From NCBI GenBank assembly GCA_029288095.1, contig JARFPW010000054.1, forward strand, positions 1-5,568: 5,568 nucleotides of DNA. The letters are read 5' to 3'. Below are positions 1-5,568 of the stretch, one piece after another (position 1 is the stretch's first letter; every line of letters starts with the position of its first letter). Under the pieces are notes generated by a model. The model made no database searches. It had not been told where the DNA came from and was given only the letters and a program-made list of their open reading frames with translations. A program made the translations under genes and the position numbers. The DNA is from Gemmatimonadota bacterium. GTDB lineage: Bacteria > Gemmatimonadota > Gemmatimonadetes > Palauibacterales > Palauibacteraceae.

Positions 1-380
1 CGGGCTCCACCCGTCTCCTCGCGTTCCTTGCACTTGATGCAGAGCCTCGTGTGAGGCAGGGCATCGAGCCGCTCGAACGCAATCTTCTCGCCGCACTCCT
101 CGCAAACGCCGAATTTCTTGGGGGTTTTGTACATGCGTCGAAGAGCCTCATCCAGGTGGTAGAGGTATCGACCTTCCTTACTCGCAAACAGGAAGGCCTT
201 CTCGCGCTCCATCGCGTCGGTGCCCTGATCAGCCATGTGAAAGCTGTACGCCGATGACTCACCCTCCGACCCAGGCTCTGTCTTGCTCAGTGCCTCGTCG
301 TAATGGCCCAGATCCTTGAGCGCCCGGGCACGCATGGTAAGCAGTCGCTCTTCGAAATACTTCAGGTCCTTCTTCTTCAT
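1..380 (-). CDS. DksA/TraR-family C4 zinc-finger transcription regulator (3' end cut by window edge)
   Basis: The protein starts at ATG 380-378 and runs 126 codons into the left edge without a stop, so only the C-terminal tail is missing. Residues 1-35 and about 57-85 are charged and helix-rich, fitting the coiled-coil arms of DksA-type proteins. A four-cysteine zinc finger follows: C93-EE-C96 and C114-IK-C117, with the family-typical I100, RLDALP (104-109) and CIKC spacing. DksA/TraR proteins enter the RNA polymerase secondary channel and tune initiation, often together with ppGpp. The arm-tip region reads DQGTDAM (51-57), which is not the DxxDxA pattern of E. coli DksA, so classical DksA activity is unproven and no symbol is given. 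The gene follows ileS by 36 bases, has its own Shine-Dalgarno sequence, and is probably in the same operon. Family assignment is firm; precise role is inferred. Confidence 0.9.
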   Translation of the reverse strand, partial: MKKKDLKYFEERLLTMRARALKDLGHYDEALSKTEPGSEGESSAYSFHMADQGTDAMEREKAFLFASKEGRYLYHLDEALRRMYKTPKKFGVCEECGEKIAFERLDALPHTRLCIKCKEREETGGA

Positions 381-386
381 ACTCTA

Positions 387-392
387 TCCTTC
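387..392 (-). promoter_or_regulatory. Ribosome binding site of the dksA-like gene
   Basis: The minus strand reads GAAGGA here, six bases before ATG 380-378. This is the clearest Shine-Dalgarno sequence in the window and supports that start. The 36-base gap between ileS and this gene shows no terminator-like hairpin, so read-through from ileS is expected. Confidence 0.7.
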
Positions 393-416
393 ATGTCGAT
401 TCCGTTGCCTGCGTTC

Positions 417-3400
417 TCAACCAGCCGATGCGTCGTCCCGCACGACGGCGAGTCCGATGCGGACTGTACCTCGTTCGATGTCCACTTCGTGAACCCCGAC
501 GAATTCGGCCAGCGCCTCCTTGCCCACCTCGATCGATACGGCCAGAGTCTCGGCCCCGATGTAGGCCGCGTGCTCGTGAGCCGCCCGCTCTATGATGGCG
601 GGCCCTTCAATACCCAGGCGAACCCGGTCACTCACCGCGAACTCGGACTCCCTGCGGAGTCGCTGTACGCGATTCACGATCTCCCGCGCCCGGCCCTCGG
701 ACAGCAACTCCTCGTCGAGTGCCGTCGACAGGCCCACCAGATAGCCATCCTCGGCCTGAACGACCAGATCCCCGGAAGCCTCCTCCAGGATCGCTACATC
801 CGTCGGGGCGATATCTGCGACCAGGCCATCCAGCACTAACTCCAGCCGGTCTCCCGCCCGCAGCGCTTGTACCTGCCCCGTCTCCAGGTTCTCGATCGCC
901 CTTGCAACCTCCGGCGTCCTTGACCCGAAGCGCGGGCCGAGCGCTCCGTAGTCCGGCTTCGCGGACAGCCTAACAATATCGTCGTCGGCGCGCGGGAATA
1001 CAACGGTTTTCACATTCAGCTCTGCGCTCAGCACATCGACCAGTGATTCTTCCAGGCTGCGACCGCCGGGCAACACCGCCTGAAGCTCTCGCAGCGGCTG
1101 ACGAACGCGGATGCCTGCCTCCTCGCGTGCTGCGCGGCCGAGGGTCGCCAGGCGGCGGACATCGTCCATCCCCGCCTCCAGCTCCGGATCGCGTGATTCG
1201 ACTCGATCGGGGTACCGCGCGAGATGCACGGACTCTCCGGTGAGTTCACGGTGAAGCCAGTCTGACAGGAAGGGCGCCAGGGGGGCGAGGATCCGGGCCG
1301 TTGTGACCAGAGCATGGTGCAGCGTCGCGAACGCGTCGGGGGTAGCGAGCACTTCGGACGAATCAGGGCGAGAGGCCCAGAAGCGGTCTCGCGTCGCTCG
1401 GACGTACCAGTTGGACAGATCATCCTGAACGAAAGACGATATGCGCCGCGCCGCACCGGTAAGATCGTAGTCATCCAGGGCCCGTGCGGCACCGGCCGCT
1501 ACCGTATCCACCCGACTCAGCAGCCAGCGGTCGATCAGCTGCCGCTCGGCTGGCTTCCGCGCATTCCCTGCTTCGTGACTCCACCCGTCGAGACCCGCAT
1601 ACAACGAGAAGAACCGATATGTGCTCCGCAGCGTATCGAACAGCTTGCGGTTCGTCTCGTGCAATGCGTCGGCATCCCATCTCTTCGGCACCCAGGGATT
1701 GCTCGATACGAGGAAGTAGAACCGCAGCACATCCGCACCGTACCGGTCGATCGTCTCCCACGGATCCACGACGTTGCCCTTTGACTTCGACATCTTCTGG
1801 CCGGAGCCATCGAGGATGAGATCGTTCACGAGTACATGTCTGTAGGCCGCGCCGTCGAACAGGATGGTCGAGAGGGCGAGAAGCGAGTAGAACCAGCCTC
1901 GGGTTTGATCCAGTCCCTCTGCGATCGCGTCCGCCGGGAAGTGCCTGTCGAACAGTTCCTGATTCTCGAACGGATAGTGCCACTGGGCGAATGGCATCGA
2001 GCCGGAATCGAACCATGCATCGAGGACCTGAGGCACTCGGCGCATCTGTCCTTTGCAGCCGTCCGCCCGACACGCCCACTGATAATCGTCTACTTCCGGG
2101 CGATGCGGATCAAACGCATTCGGAAGGGGTCCGACTCGCTCGCGCAGCTCGTCGTACGATCCGAGCACTTCCCTGCCGTCGCAGGCGTCACAAAGCCAGA
2201 TGGGCAAGGGCGTTCCCCAGTAGCGCTCGCGGGAGATCGCCCAATCGATGTTGTTTTCGAGCCACTCCCCCATTCTCCCCACGCCGATTTCGGGAGGATG
2301 CCAGGCGATTGCTGCATTCTCGGCCAGCATCCGCTCCCGCACATCCGTCGTGCGCACGTACCACGAGTCCCTTGCCATGTAGATCAGGGGCGTGTCACAA
2401 CGCCAGCAATGCGGGTAGCTGTGGTCAACCCGGTCCTCCCGGAACAGCAGGCCGCGTTTGTCGAGCAACGCCACGAGCAACGGATCCGCGTCCTTGACAA
2501 GCATTCCGCCGACTTGGTCCGTGTCCGGCAGGAATCGACCGGCGTCGTCCACGGGACGGAATACCGGAAGGCCTGCCCGCTGTCCCAAATCGAAGTCGTC
2601 AGCACCGAAAGCGGGGGCGATGTGGACCAACCCGGTACCGTCCGCGTCACTCACGAAAGGAGCCGCCAACAGCTGACCGGTCGTGGCCGGGTGCGACGGC
2701 GCCAGGTGCAGCGGCCGATCGTACTCCAGACCCTCCAGTTCTGAAGCCGGGATCTCCCTCCGCACGTCGGCTCCATCACCGAACAACGAGGCGACTCGCG
2801 AGTTCGCCAGGATGTAGAGTGCTCCTTCATGCGCCACTTCGACGTAGGCGACGTCAGGACCGAAGGCGACGGCGGTGTTCGAGACCAGCGTCCACGGAGT
2901 CGTCGTCCAGACGAGCAGGAATCGGTCCGGGTCGCCTGTGAGCGGAAAGCGAACCGTGATGGAAGGATCCGTCCGGTCGGCATACCCTTGGGCTACTTCA
3001 TGGCTGGACAGACCCGTTCCACAGCGTGGGCAATAGGGCAGGACCTTGTAGCCGAGGTACAGGAGACCCTTCTTCTCGATTTCACCGATCGCCCACCACA
3101 CCGACTCGATGTACTCGGGTGAGCAGGTGATGTACGGACGGTCATAGTCGAGCCAGTAGCCGATGCGCTGCGACAGCTGCTCCCAGTCCTCCTTGTACGT
3201 AAACAGGTTCTCGCGACACACGGCGTTGAATTTGGCGACGCCCAGACGCTCGATATCCGGCCTTCCCGAGATACCGAGCATCCTTTCCGCTTCGATCTCG
3301 ACGGGCAGACCGTGAGTATCCCATCCTGCGATCCGTGTCACGTGGCGTCCCGTCATCGCCCGATATCGGACGATCGTGTCCTTGATAGTCCGGGCCATCA

Positions 3401-3572
3401 CGTGGTGGACTCCGGGGCGGCCGTTCGCGGTGGGGGGACCCTCGTAGAACACGAACTCCGGCTCGCCCTTCACGGCTTCGAGGCTGCGGTGGAACGTGTC
3501 CTCCTCAGCCCACAGCCGGAGAATCTCATCCTCGAGAGCGGCGATAGAATCGGGCAGATTCCGATAGCTCAT
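417..3572 (-). CDS. ileS: Isoleucyl-tRNA synthetase, long type-2 form with GVHH signature
   Basis: This cytoplasmic class I synthetase (1051 aa) charges tRNA-Ile and edits mischarged valine. The Rossmann entry is FYEGPPTANG (42-51), followed by the signature GVHH (54-57), where classical enzymes have HIGH, and then WDTHGLPVE (84-92). Cysteine pairs C181/C184 and C389/C392 are visible, as is a C461-C464-C501-C506 cluster, all plausible zinc ligands. The CP1 editing domain carries TTTPWTLVSN (223-232) and GTGLVHIAPAFGADDFDLG (312-330). KMSKS is at 593-597. The anticodon-binding domain includes DLSNWYV (718-724), and a long C-terminal extension runs to the end. The start chosen is ATG 3572, overlapping the upstream stop as ATGA; the frame stays open to 3902, but that stretch overlaps the upstream gene out of frame and lacks synthetase homology. 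Type-2 IleRS enzymes are naturally mupirocin resistant. The gene looks intact. Confidence 0.97.
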   Translation of the reverse strand: MSYRNLPDSIAALEDEILRLWAEEDTFHRSLEAVKGEPEFVFYEGPPTANGRPGVHHVMARTIKDTIVRYRAMTGRHVTRIAGWDTHGLPVEIEAERMLGISGRPDIERLGVAKFNAVCRENLFTYKEDWEQLSQRIGYWLDYDRPYITCSPEYIESVWWAIGEIEKKGLLYLGYKVLPYCPRCGTGLSSHEVAQGYADRTDPSITVRFPLTGDPDRFLLVWTTTPWTLVSNTAVAFGPDVAYVEVAHEGALYILANSRVASLFGDGADVRREIPASELEGLEYDRPLHLAPSHPATTGQLLAAPFVSDADGTGLVHIAPAFGADDFDLGQRAGLPVFRPVDDAGRFLPDTDQVGGMLVKDADPLLVALLDKRGLLFREDRVDHSYPHCWRCDTPLIYMARDSWYVRTTDVRERMLAENAAIAWHPPEIGVGRMGEWLENNIDWAISRERYWGTPLPIWLCDACDGREVLGSYDELRERVGPLPNAFDPHRPEVDDYQWACRADGCKGQMRRVPQVLDAWFDSGSMPFAQWHYPFENQELFDRHFPADAIAEGLDQTRGWFYSLLALSTILFDGAAYRHVLVNDLILDGSGQKMSKSKGNVVDPWETIDRYGADVLRFYFLVSSNPWVPKRWDADALHETNRKLFDTLRSTYRFFSLYAGLDGWSHEAGNARKPAERQLIDRWLLSRVDTVAAGAARALDDYDLTGAARRISSFVQDDLSNWYVRATRDRFWASRPDSSEVLATPDAFATLHHALVTTARILAPLAPFLSDWLHRELTGESVHLARYPDRVESRDPELEAGMDDVRRLATLGRAAREEAGIRVRQPLRELQAVLPGGRSLEESLVDVLSAELNVKTVVFPRADDDIVRLSAKPDYGALGPRFGSRTPEVARAIENLETGQVQALRAGDRLELVLDGLVADIAPTDVAILEEASGDLVVQAEDGYLVGLSTALDEELLSEGRAREIVNRVQRLRRESEFAVSDRVRLGIEGPAIIERAAHEHAAYIGAETLAVSIEVGKEALAEFVGVHEVDIERGTVRIGLAVVRDDASAG

Positions 3573-4222
3573 TCCGAAATGTCCGCCCCTTCGAGCGCAG
3601 CGACAAACGGACCGAGCACGGTCTCCAGGGACTCCGCACCCTGGTCCGAGGTCACTGCCAGTCCGGCCATCCGACGTCCGGCGTGTCGGCCCGTGATCGC
3701 TTCGGCGACAAAGCCGGTACTTGCCATGTCGGCGCCGAGAACCCGCAGCATCCCGCGTTCGGCCGTAGTGCGGGACGAGACCGGAACACCCGCGACGATG
3801 CCCTCCCGAAGCTCGATTCCAGATTCGAGCGCGGCCCGACGCAGGACCGCGCGCAGGGTGGGATCCCATGCGTCCGTCAGGTCCTGAAAGCGTGGGCCCC
3901 ACTCCGGATCATTCTGTCCGACGAGCGGGTTGTCACCGGTGAGATTCAAGTGATCGGCGACCAGCGCGAACCGCCCACCGTGCGCGGACCAGTCGGGACG
4001 AACCGGTAGCGCGTCATCCACGACCAGCAGGATGCTCGGACCGAGTGTGCAAACGGCGCGGACCCGGGAAGCGGTGGCCGCGGCGCTCTCGCCAGGACTC
4101 CGCACGGAACAGGGTATTGTCCGCCCGCCGATCGACGCGGTCGCCGTTTCTCCGGCAGGGCACTCGACAGCCTCCGCAAACCTCGGCCCGAGCAACAGCC
4201 CGACCGTCGGGGCGACGTTCAC
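3569..4222 (-). CDS. Divergent purine nucleoside phosphorylase/MTA phosphorylase-like protein
   Basis: This 217-aa protein starts at GTG 4222, overlapping the divIVA stop as GTGA, and ends in the ATGA overlap with ileS. The trimeric PNP family core is recognisable: DHLNLTGDNPL (90-100), ND (104-105), DLTDAWD (114-120), REGIVAG (139-145), AE (154-155), LGAD (162-165) and RHAG (179-182). It is shorter than usual members (about 260-290 aa), mainly in the N-terminal half. By eye the phosphate-binding motifs are gone: the GSGLG-type loop reads LGPRFAE (11-17), the GRxHxYEG segment reads RSPGES (41-46), and the NAAGG segment reads DDALP (69-73). The purine-binding Glu of GPxFET is replaced by GVPVSSRTTAE (145-155), and the base-binding Asn appears as D193 in TSD. 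SSR plus this Asp resembles methylthioadenosine phosphorylase. Membership of the family is likely; phosphorolytic activity is doubtful. Annotation pipelines may label it simply purine nucleoside phosphorylase. Confidence 0.85.
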   Translation of the reverse strand: MNVAPTVGLLLGPRFAEAVECPAGETATASIGGRTIPCSVRSPGESAAATASRVRAVCTLGPSILLVVDDALPVRPDWSAHGGRFALVADHLNLTGDNPLVGQNDPEWGPRFQDLTDAWDPTLRAVLRRAALESGIELREGIVAGVPVSSRTTAERGMLRVLGADMASTGFVAEAITGRHAGRRMAGLAVTSDQGAESLETVLGPFVAALEGADISE

Positions 4223-4725
4223 CCTTCCGATGCTCCCGATTCCACGGCGGTTCCCGGTTCCTCGGTCGCCAGACGGCGTTCTTCCTCTTCAATCTCGCCC
4301 AGAAAACGCTCCAGCGACCAGCGCATCGATCGCAGAAAGCCGGCCCGCCGGACCCGTAGCTCATCGAGCGATCGGCGCGACACCAGGGTGGCCGCCTCCG
4401 CCTGCTGGACGATTACGGTAGCCTCCTGCTCGGCTTGCTGCAGCTTCAGGGCAGCACTCTTGTCTGCCTGGGCGCGCGCTTCCTCCCTGAGTTCCTGCGC
4501 CGTAACCAGCGCGTCGTTCAGCGCCCGCTCTCTCTCTTCGTACGATCCCAGGCGCTTGTTCTGCGCTTCCAGGGATTCCTGTTGTTTCGAGTCACGGCGG
4601 ATCAACCCGTCCAGGTAGTCCGCGCAGAGCTCCAGAAATGCGTCTACCTGAGCAGGGTCGTACCCGCGGACGGTACGCCGGAAGTCGTCCTTCTTCTTGC
4701 GTACGTCCAGTGGCGTCAGATCCAT
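4219..4725 (-). CDS. divIVA: DivIVA-family cell division/polarity protein
   Basis: This 168-aa protein starts at ATG 4725, which shares one base with the yggS stop (TAATG), and has a purine-rich Shine-Dalgarno region at 4729-4740. The N-terminal DivIVA domain reads MDLTPLDVRKKK, then FRRTVRGYDPAQVDAFL (15-31). Known DivIVA proteins bind negatively curved membrane through this domain and recruit partners to septa or poles. Residues about 40-150 are predicted coiled coil, rich in Glu, Gln, Arg and Ala with heptad-like leucines, and include the family-typical ALNDALVTAQELREEA segment (68-83). A short acidic and low-complexity tail follows. At the membrane-inserting loop, the position of B. subtilis F17 seems to hold V19, next to R20. 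Its length matches the roughly 160-aa B. subtilis protein. Placement directly after yggS is a recurrent arrangement in bacteria. Confidence 0.93.
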   Translation of the reverse strand: MDLTPLDVRKKKDDFRRTVRGYDPAQVDAFLELCADYLDGLIRRDSKQQESLEAQNKRLGSYEERERALNDALVTAQELREEARAQADKSAALKLQQAEQEATVIVQQAEAATLVSRRSLDELRVRRAGFLRSMRWSLERFLGEIEEEERRLATEEPGTAVESGASEG

Positions 4726-5423
4726 TATCTTCTCTCTCCCAGCAACACGGTGCCGAGTCGCACCTGCGTGGCACCCTCAGCTATGGCAATCTCGAAGTCA
4801 CCGCTCATTCCCATCGACAGTTCCGATCCCTCGAAGCCTGCAATATGCTCTCGACATAATTCGAGGCACGTTCGCACGCTACCGAATATCTCGTGGAGCC
4901 TCCGATCGTCGGCGTCGATCGGAGCCATTGTCATCAAGCCCTGAACCCGTAAGCCATCCAGTTCACAGATACTTCTGATGGTGCCAACCGCGTCATCGAT
5001 CGGTAGCCCTCCTTTGGAGGTCTCACCCGACGCATTGACCTGCACGAGCACCGGAATAGCCGGCCGCTCCGAAGATGCTCCTACGGTATCCAAGCGCCGT
5101 GCCAGGCGAACTGAATCTACCGAATCGATGCGGTCAAACACTCGAATCGCGGTCGCGGCTTTGTTGCGCTGCAAGTGCCCGATCATATGGTACGACACGT
5201 CGAGATCGGGAATCAGATCACGCTTCGCCTCGGCCTCGCCCACTCGATTCTCCCCCACTGCCTGGAAACCGGCATCGACGATGTCTCTCAGCTTCTCCGA
5301 AGGAAACCCCTTCGTAACAGGCAGGATAGACACCGATTCCGGCGGCCGGCCGGCCGCGATCGCCGCCTCGGCCACTCGTTCCCGCGCCCGCGAGATACGT
5401 GTCGAAAGCTCTGTCTCATCCAC
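4725..5423 (-). CDS. yggS: YggS/PLPBP-family pyridoxal-phosphate homeostasis protein
   Basis: From GTG 5423 the protein is 232 aa, close to the usual 220-235 for this family. It is a fold-type III TIM-barrel protein that binds PLP without known catalysis and buffers PLP and amino/keto acid pools. Visible motifs are ILPVTKGFP (33-41) with the PLP lysine K38, GENRVGEA, YHMIGHLQRNK, QVNASGETSKGG, GLMTMAP, and the C-terminal phosphate-binding segment SMGMSGDFEIAI followed by VRLGTVLLGER. The frame is open to a TTG at 5459, giving 244 aa, but that codon lies just 3' of a strong hairpin with no Shine-Dalgarno, and the extra twelve residues do not look like the family. GTG 5423 also lacks a well-spaced Shine-Dalgarno and may be read from a leaderless transcript. 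It is the first gene of the operon and ends in the TAATG overlap with divIVA. Confidence 0.95.
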   Translation of the reverse strand: MDETELSTRISRARERVAEAAIAAGRPPESVSILPVTKGFPSEKLRDIVDAGFQAVGENRVGEAEAKRDLIPDLDVSYHMIGHLQRNKAATAIRVFDRIDSVDSVRLARRLDTVGASSERPAIPVLVQVNASGETSKGGLPIDDAVGTIRSICELDGLRVQGLMTMAPIDADDRRLHEIFGSVRTCLELCREHIAGFEGSELSMGMSGDFEIAIAEGATQVRLGTVLLGERR

Positions 5424-5430
5424 GGGCGGG

Positions 5431-5459
5431 AGTCTACCTGTCGCTACCCGTAGCGGCAA
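5431..5459 (-). promoter_or_regulatory. Possible sigma70-type promoter of the yggS operon
   Basis: The minus strand shows TTGCCG (5459-5454) as a -35 box and TAGACT (5436-5431) as a -10 box, each matching four of six consensus bases, with a 17-base spacer. The predicted start point is about seven bases further on, at the GTG start of yggS (5423). It sits directly after the hairpin, where an operon promoter would be expected. Matches of this quality arise by chance, so confidence is low. Confidence 0.3.
5442..5455. promoter_or_regulatory. Small perfect dyad in the proposed promoter spacer
   Basis: CGCTAC and GTAGCG are perfect inverted copies separated by two bases. The dyad lies within 14 bases spanning the end of the proposed -35 box and most of the spacer, where a repressor site could act. 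The two-base centre makes an RNA hairpin unlikely. No known operator is recognised. Confidence 0.25.
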
Positions 5460-5463
5460 CGCA

Positions 5464-5498
5464 AACGGGGCCGCCAGCGAATCGCCGGCGGCCCCGTT
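5464..5498 (-). terminator. Strong GC-rich hairpin, probable intrinsic terminator of the upstream gene
   Basis: AACGGGGCCGCC (5464-5475) and GGCGGCCCCGTT (5487-5498) form a perfect 12-bp stem around an 11-base loop. Read leftward, the stem is followed by a weak T-rich run (GTTTGCGTT). It sits about 30 bases after a possible stop codon at 5531-5529 and before the yggS operon, as expected for a terminator between two leftward transcription units. The U tract is poor, so attenuation or processing are alternatives. Rightward, no T run follows at all. Confidence 0.5.
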
Positions 5499-5528
5499 CT
5501 GGTCGCATTCCCACGACTCTAGGAGGCC

Positions 5529-5551
5529 CTACCGGGTGTTGAAGTCGATCC
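5529..5551 (-). CDS. Possible last codons of an upstream gene, cut by the contig end
   Basis: Before the adapter junction, the minus strand can be read as codons for I-D-F-N-T-R followed by TAG (5531-5529), about 30 bases ahead of the hairpin. A gene end just before a terminator is the simplest reading, but six codons cannot establish a frame or a family. The gene cannot be named. The plus strand offers a rival reading as a gene start, AGGAGG with GTG at 5536. Confidence 0.3.
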
Positions 5552-5568
5552 CTGTCTCTTATACACAT
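5552..5568. other. Tn5/Nextera mosaic-end adapter remnant (non-genomic)
   Basis: The last 17 bases, CTGTCTCTTATACACAT, are identical to the first 17 of the 19-base Tn5 mosaic end used in tagmentation libraries. Their position exactly at the end of the sequence points to untrimmed adapter at a contig terminus, not to a resident transposon. No transposase or further transposon sequence is present. Confidence 0.93.

Noticed and set aside
381..416. Small gene or terminator between ileS and the dksA-like gene
   Set aside because: The 36 bases hold a ribosome binding site and a very short out-of-frame ATG reading, but no stem-loop or T run.
1836..2744. Long plus-strand open frame of 302 codons opposite ileS
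   Set aside because: It is antisense to conserved IleRS coding sequence, shows no recognisable domain, and such frames are common opposite GC-rich genes.
3573..3902. N-terminal extension of the IleRS frame by 110 codons
   Set aside because: It lies wholly over the 3' part of the pnp-like gene in another frame, has no synthetase similarity, and is low-complexity Arg/Gly-rich. The ATG at 3572 gives the normal N-terminus.
5342..5357. Perfect 16-bp GC palindrome inside yggS
   Set aside because: It falls in codons for Ala-Ala-Gly-Arg-Pro-Pro near the N-terminus, where GC-rich codon choice creates GGCC repeats easily. There is no second copy and no regulatory context.
5521..5551. Rightward gene start: AGGAGG then GTG at 5536
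   Set aside because: The spacing is plausible, but only five codons remain before the adapter, the strand is opposite to everything else, and the hairpin position suits a leftward gene end better. It cannot be excluded.
5552..5568. End of a genuine Tn5-type transposon or IS50 element
   Set aside because: Only the engineered mosaic-end sequence is present, exactly at the sequence terminus, with no target duplication or transposase. Library adapter is the simpler explanation.

Overview
This is a GC-rich bacterial window in which every recognisable gene lies on the minus strand. It reads as one tightly packed operon, in transcription order from right to left: a PLP-homeostasis protein (YggS/PLPBP family), a DivIVA-family division/polarity protein, a divergent purine nucleoside phosphorylase-like protein, isoleucyl-tRNA synthetase (ileS), and a DksA/TraR-type zinc-finger protein cut by the left edge. 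There are no tRNA or rRNA genes, CRISPR arrays or mobile genes, and no gene-free stretch longer than about 130 bases.

Layout. Bases 5552-5568 are not genomic: they match 17 of the 19 bases of the Tn5/Nextera mosaic-end adapter, so the genuine sequence appears to end at 5551. Next to it may be the last few codons of an upstream leftward gene (stop at 5531-5529). A strong 12-bp-stem hairpin at 5464-5498 follows and probably terminates that gene. Between the hairpin and yggS there is a possible sigma70-type promoter whose predicted start point falls on the GTG start of yggS. From there the first four genes are joined by stop/start overlaps (TAATG, GTGA, ATGA), and 36 bases separate ileS from the dksA-like gene, which has a good ribosome binding site.

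How the genes relate. Clusters of yggS with divIVA and cell-envelope or translation genes are known in several phyla, and ileS is often found next to them. The overlaps imply co-transcription and probably translational coupling. The nucleoside-phosphorylase-like protein is the unexpected member. It keeps the family core (DHLNL, NPL, ND, the TDAWD-like segment) but lacks recognisable phosphate-binding motifs, and at the base-binding positions it looks more like methylthioadenosine phosphorylase than PNP. It may be a non-phosphorolytic enzyme or a nucleoside-binding pseudoenzyme.

Organism. The IleRS is the long 'type 2' form with the swapped GVHH signature, as seen for example in Bacteroidota. 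The DivIVA, the DksA-like regulator and the high GC content suggest a Gram-negative lineage such as Gemmatimonadota or a relative, most likely from a metagenome assembly given the adapter. This placement is inference, not a database result.
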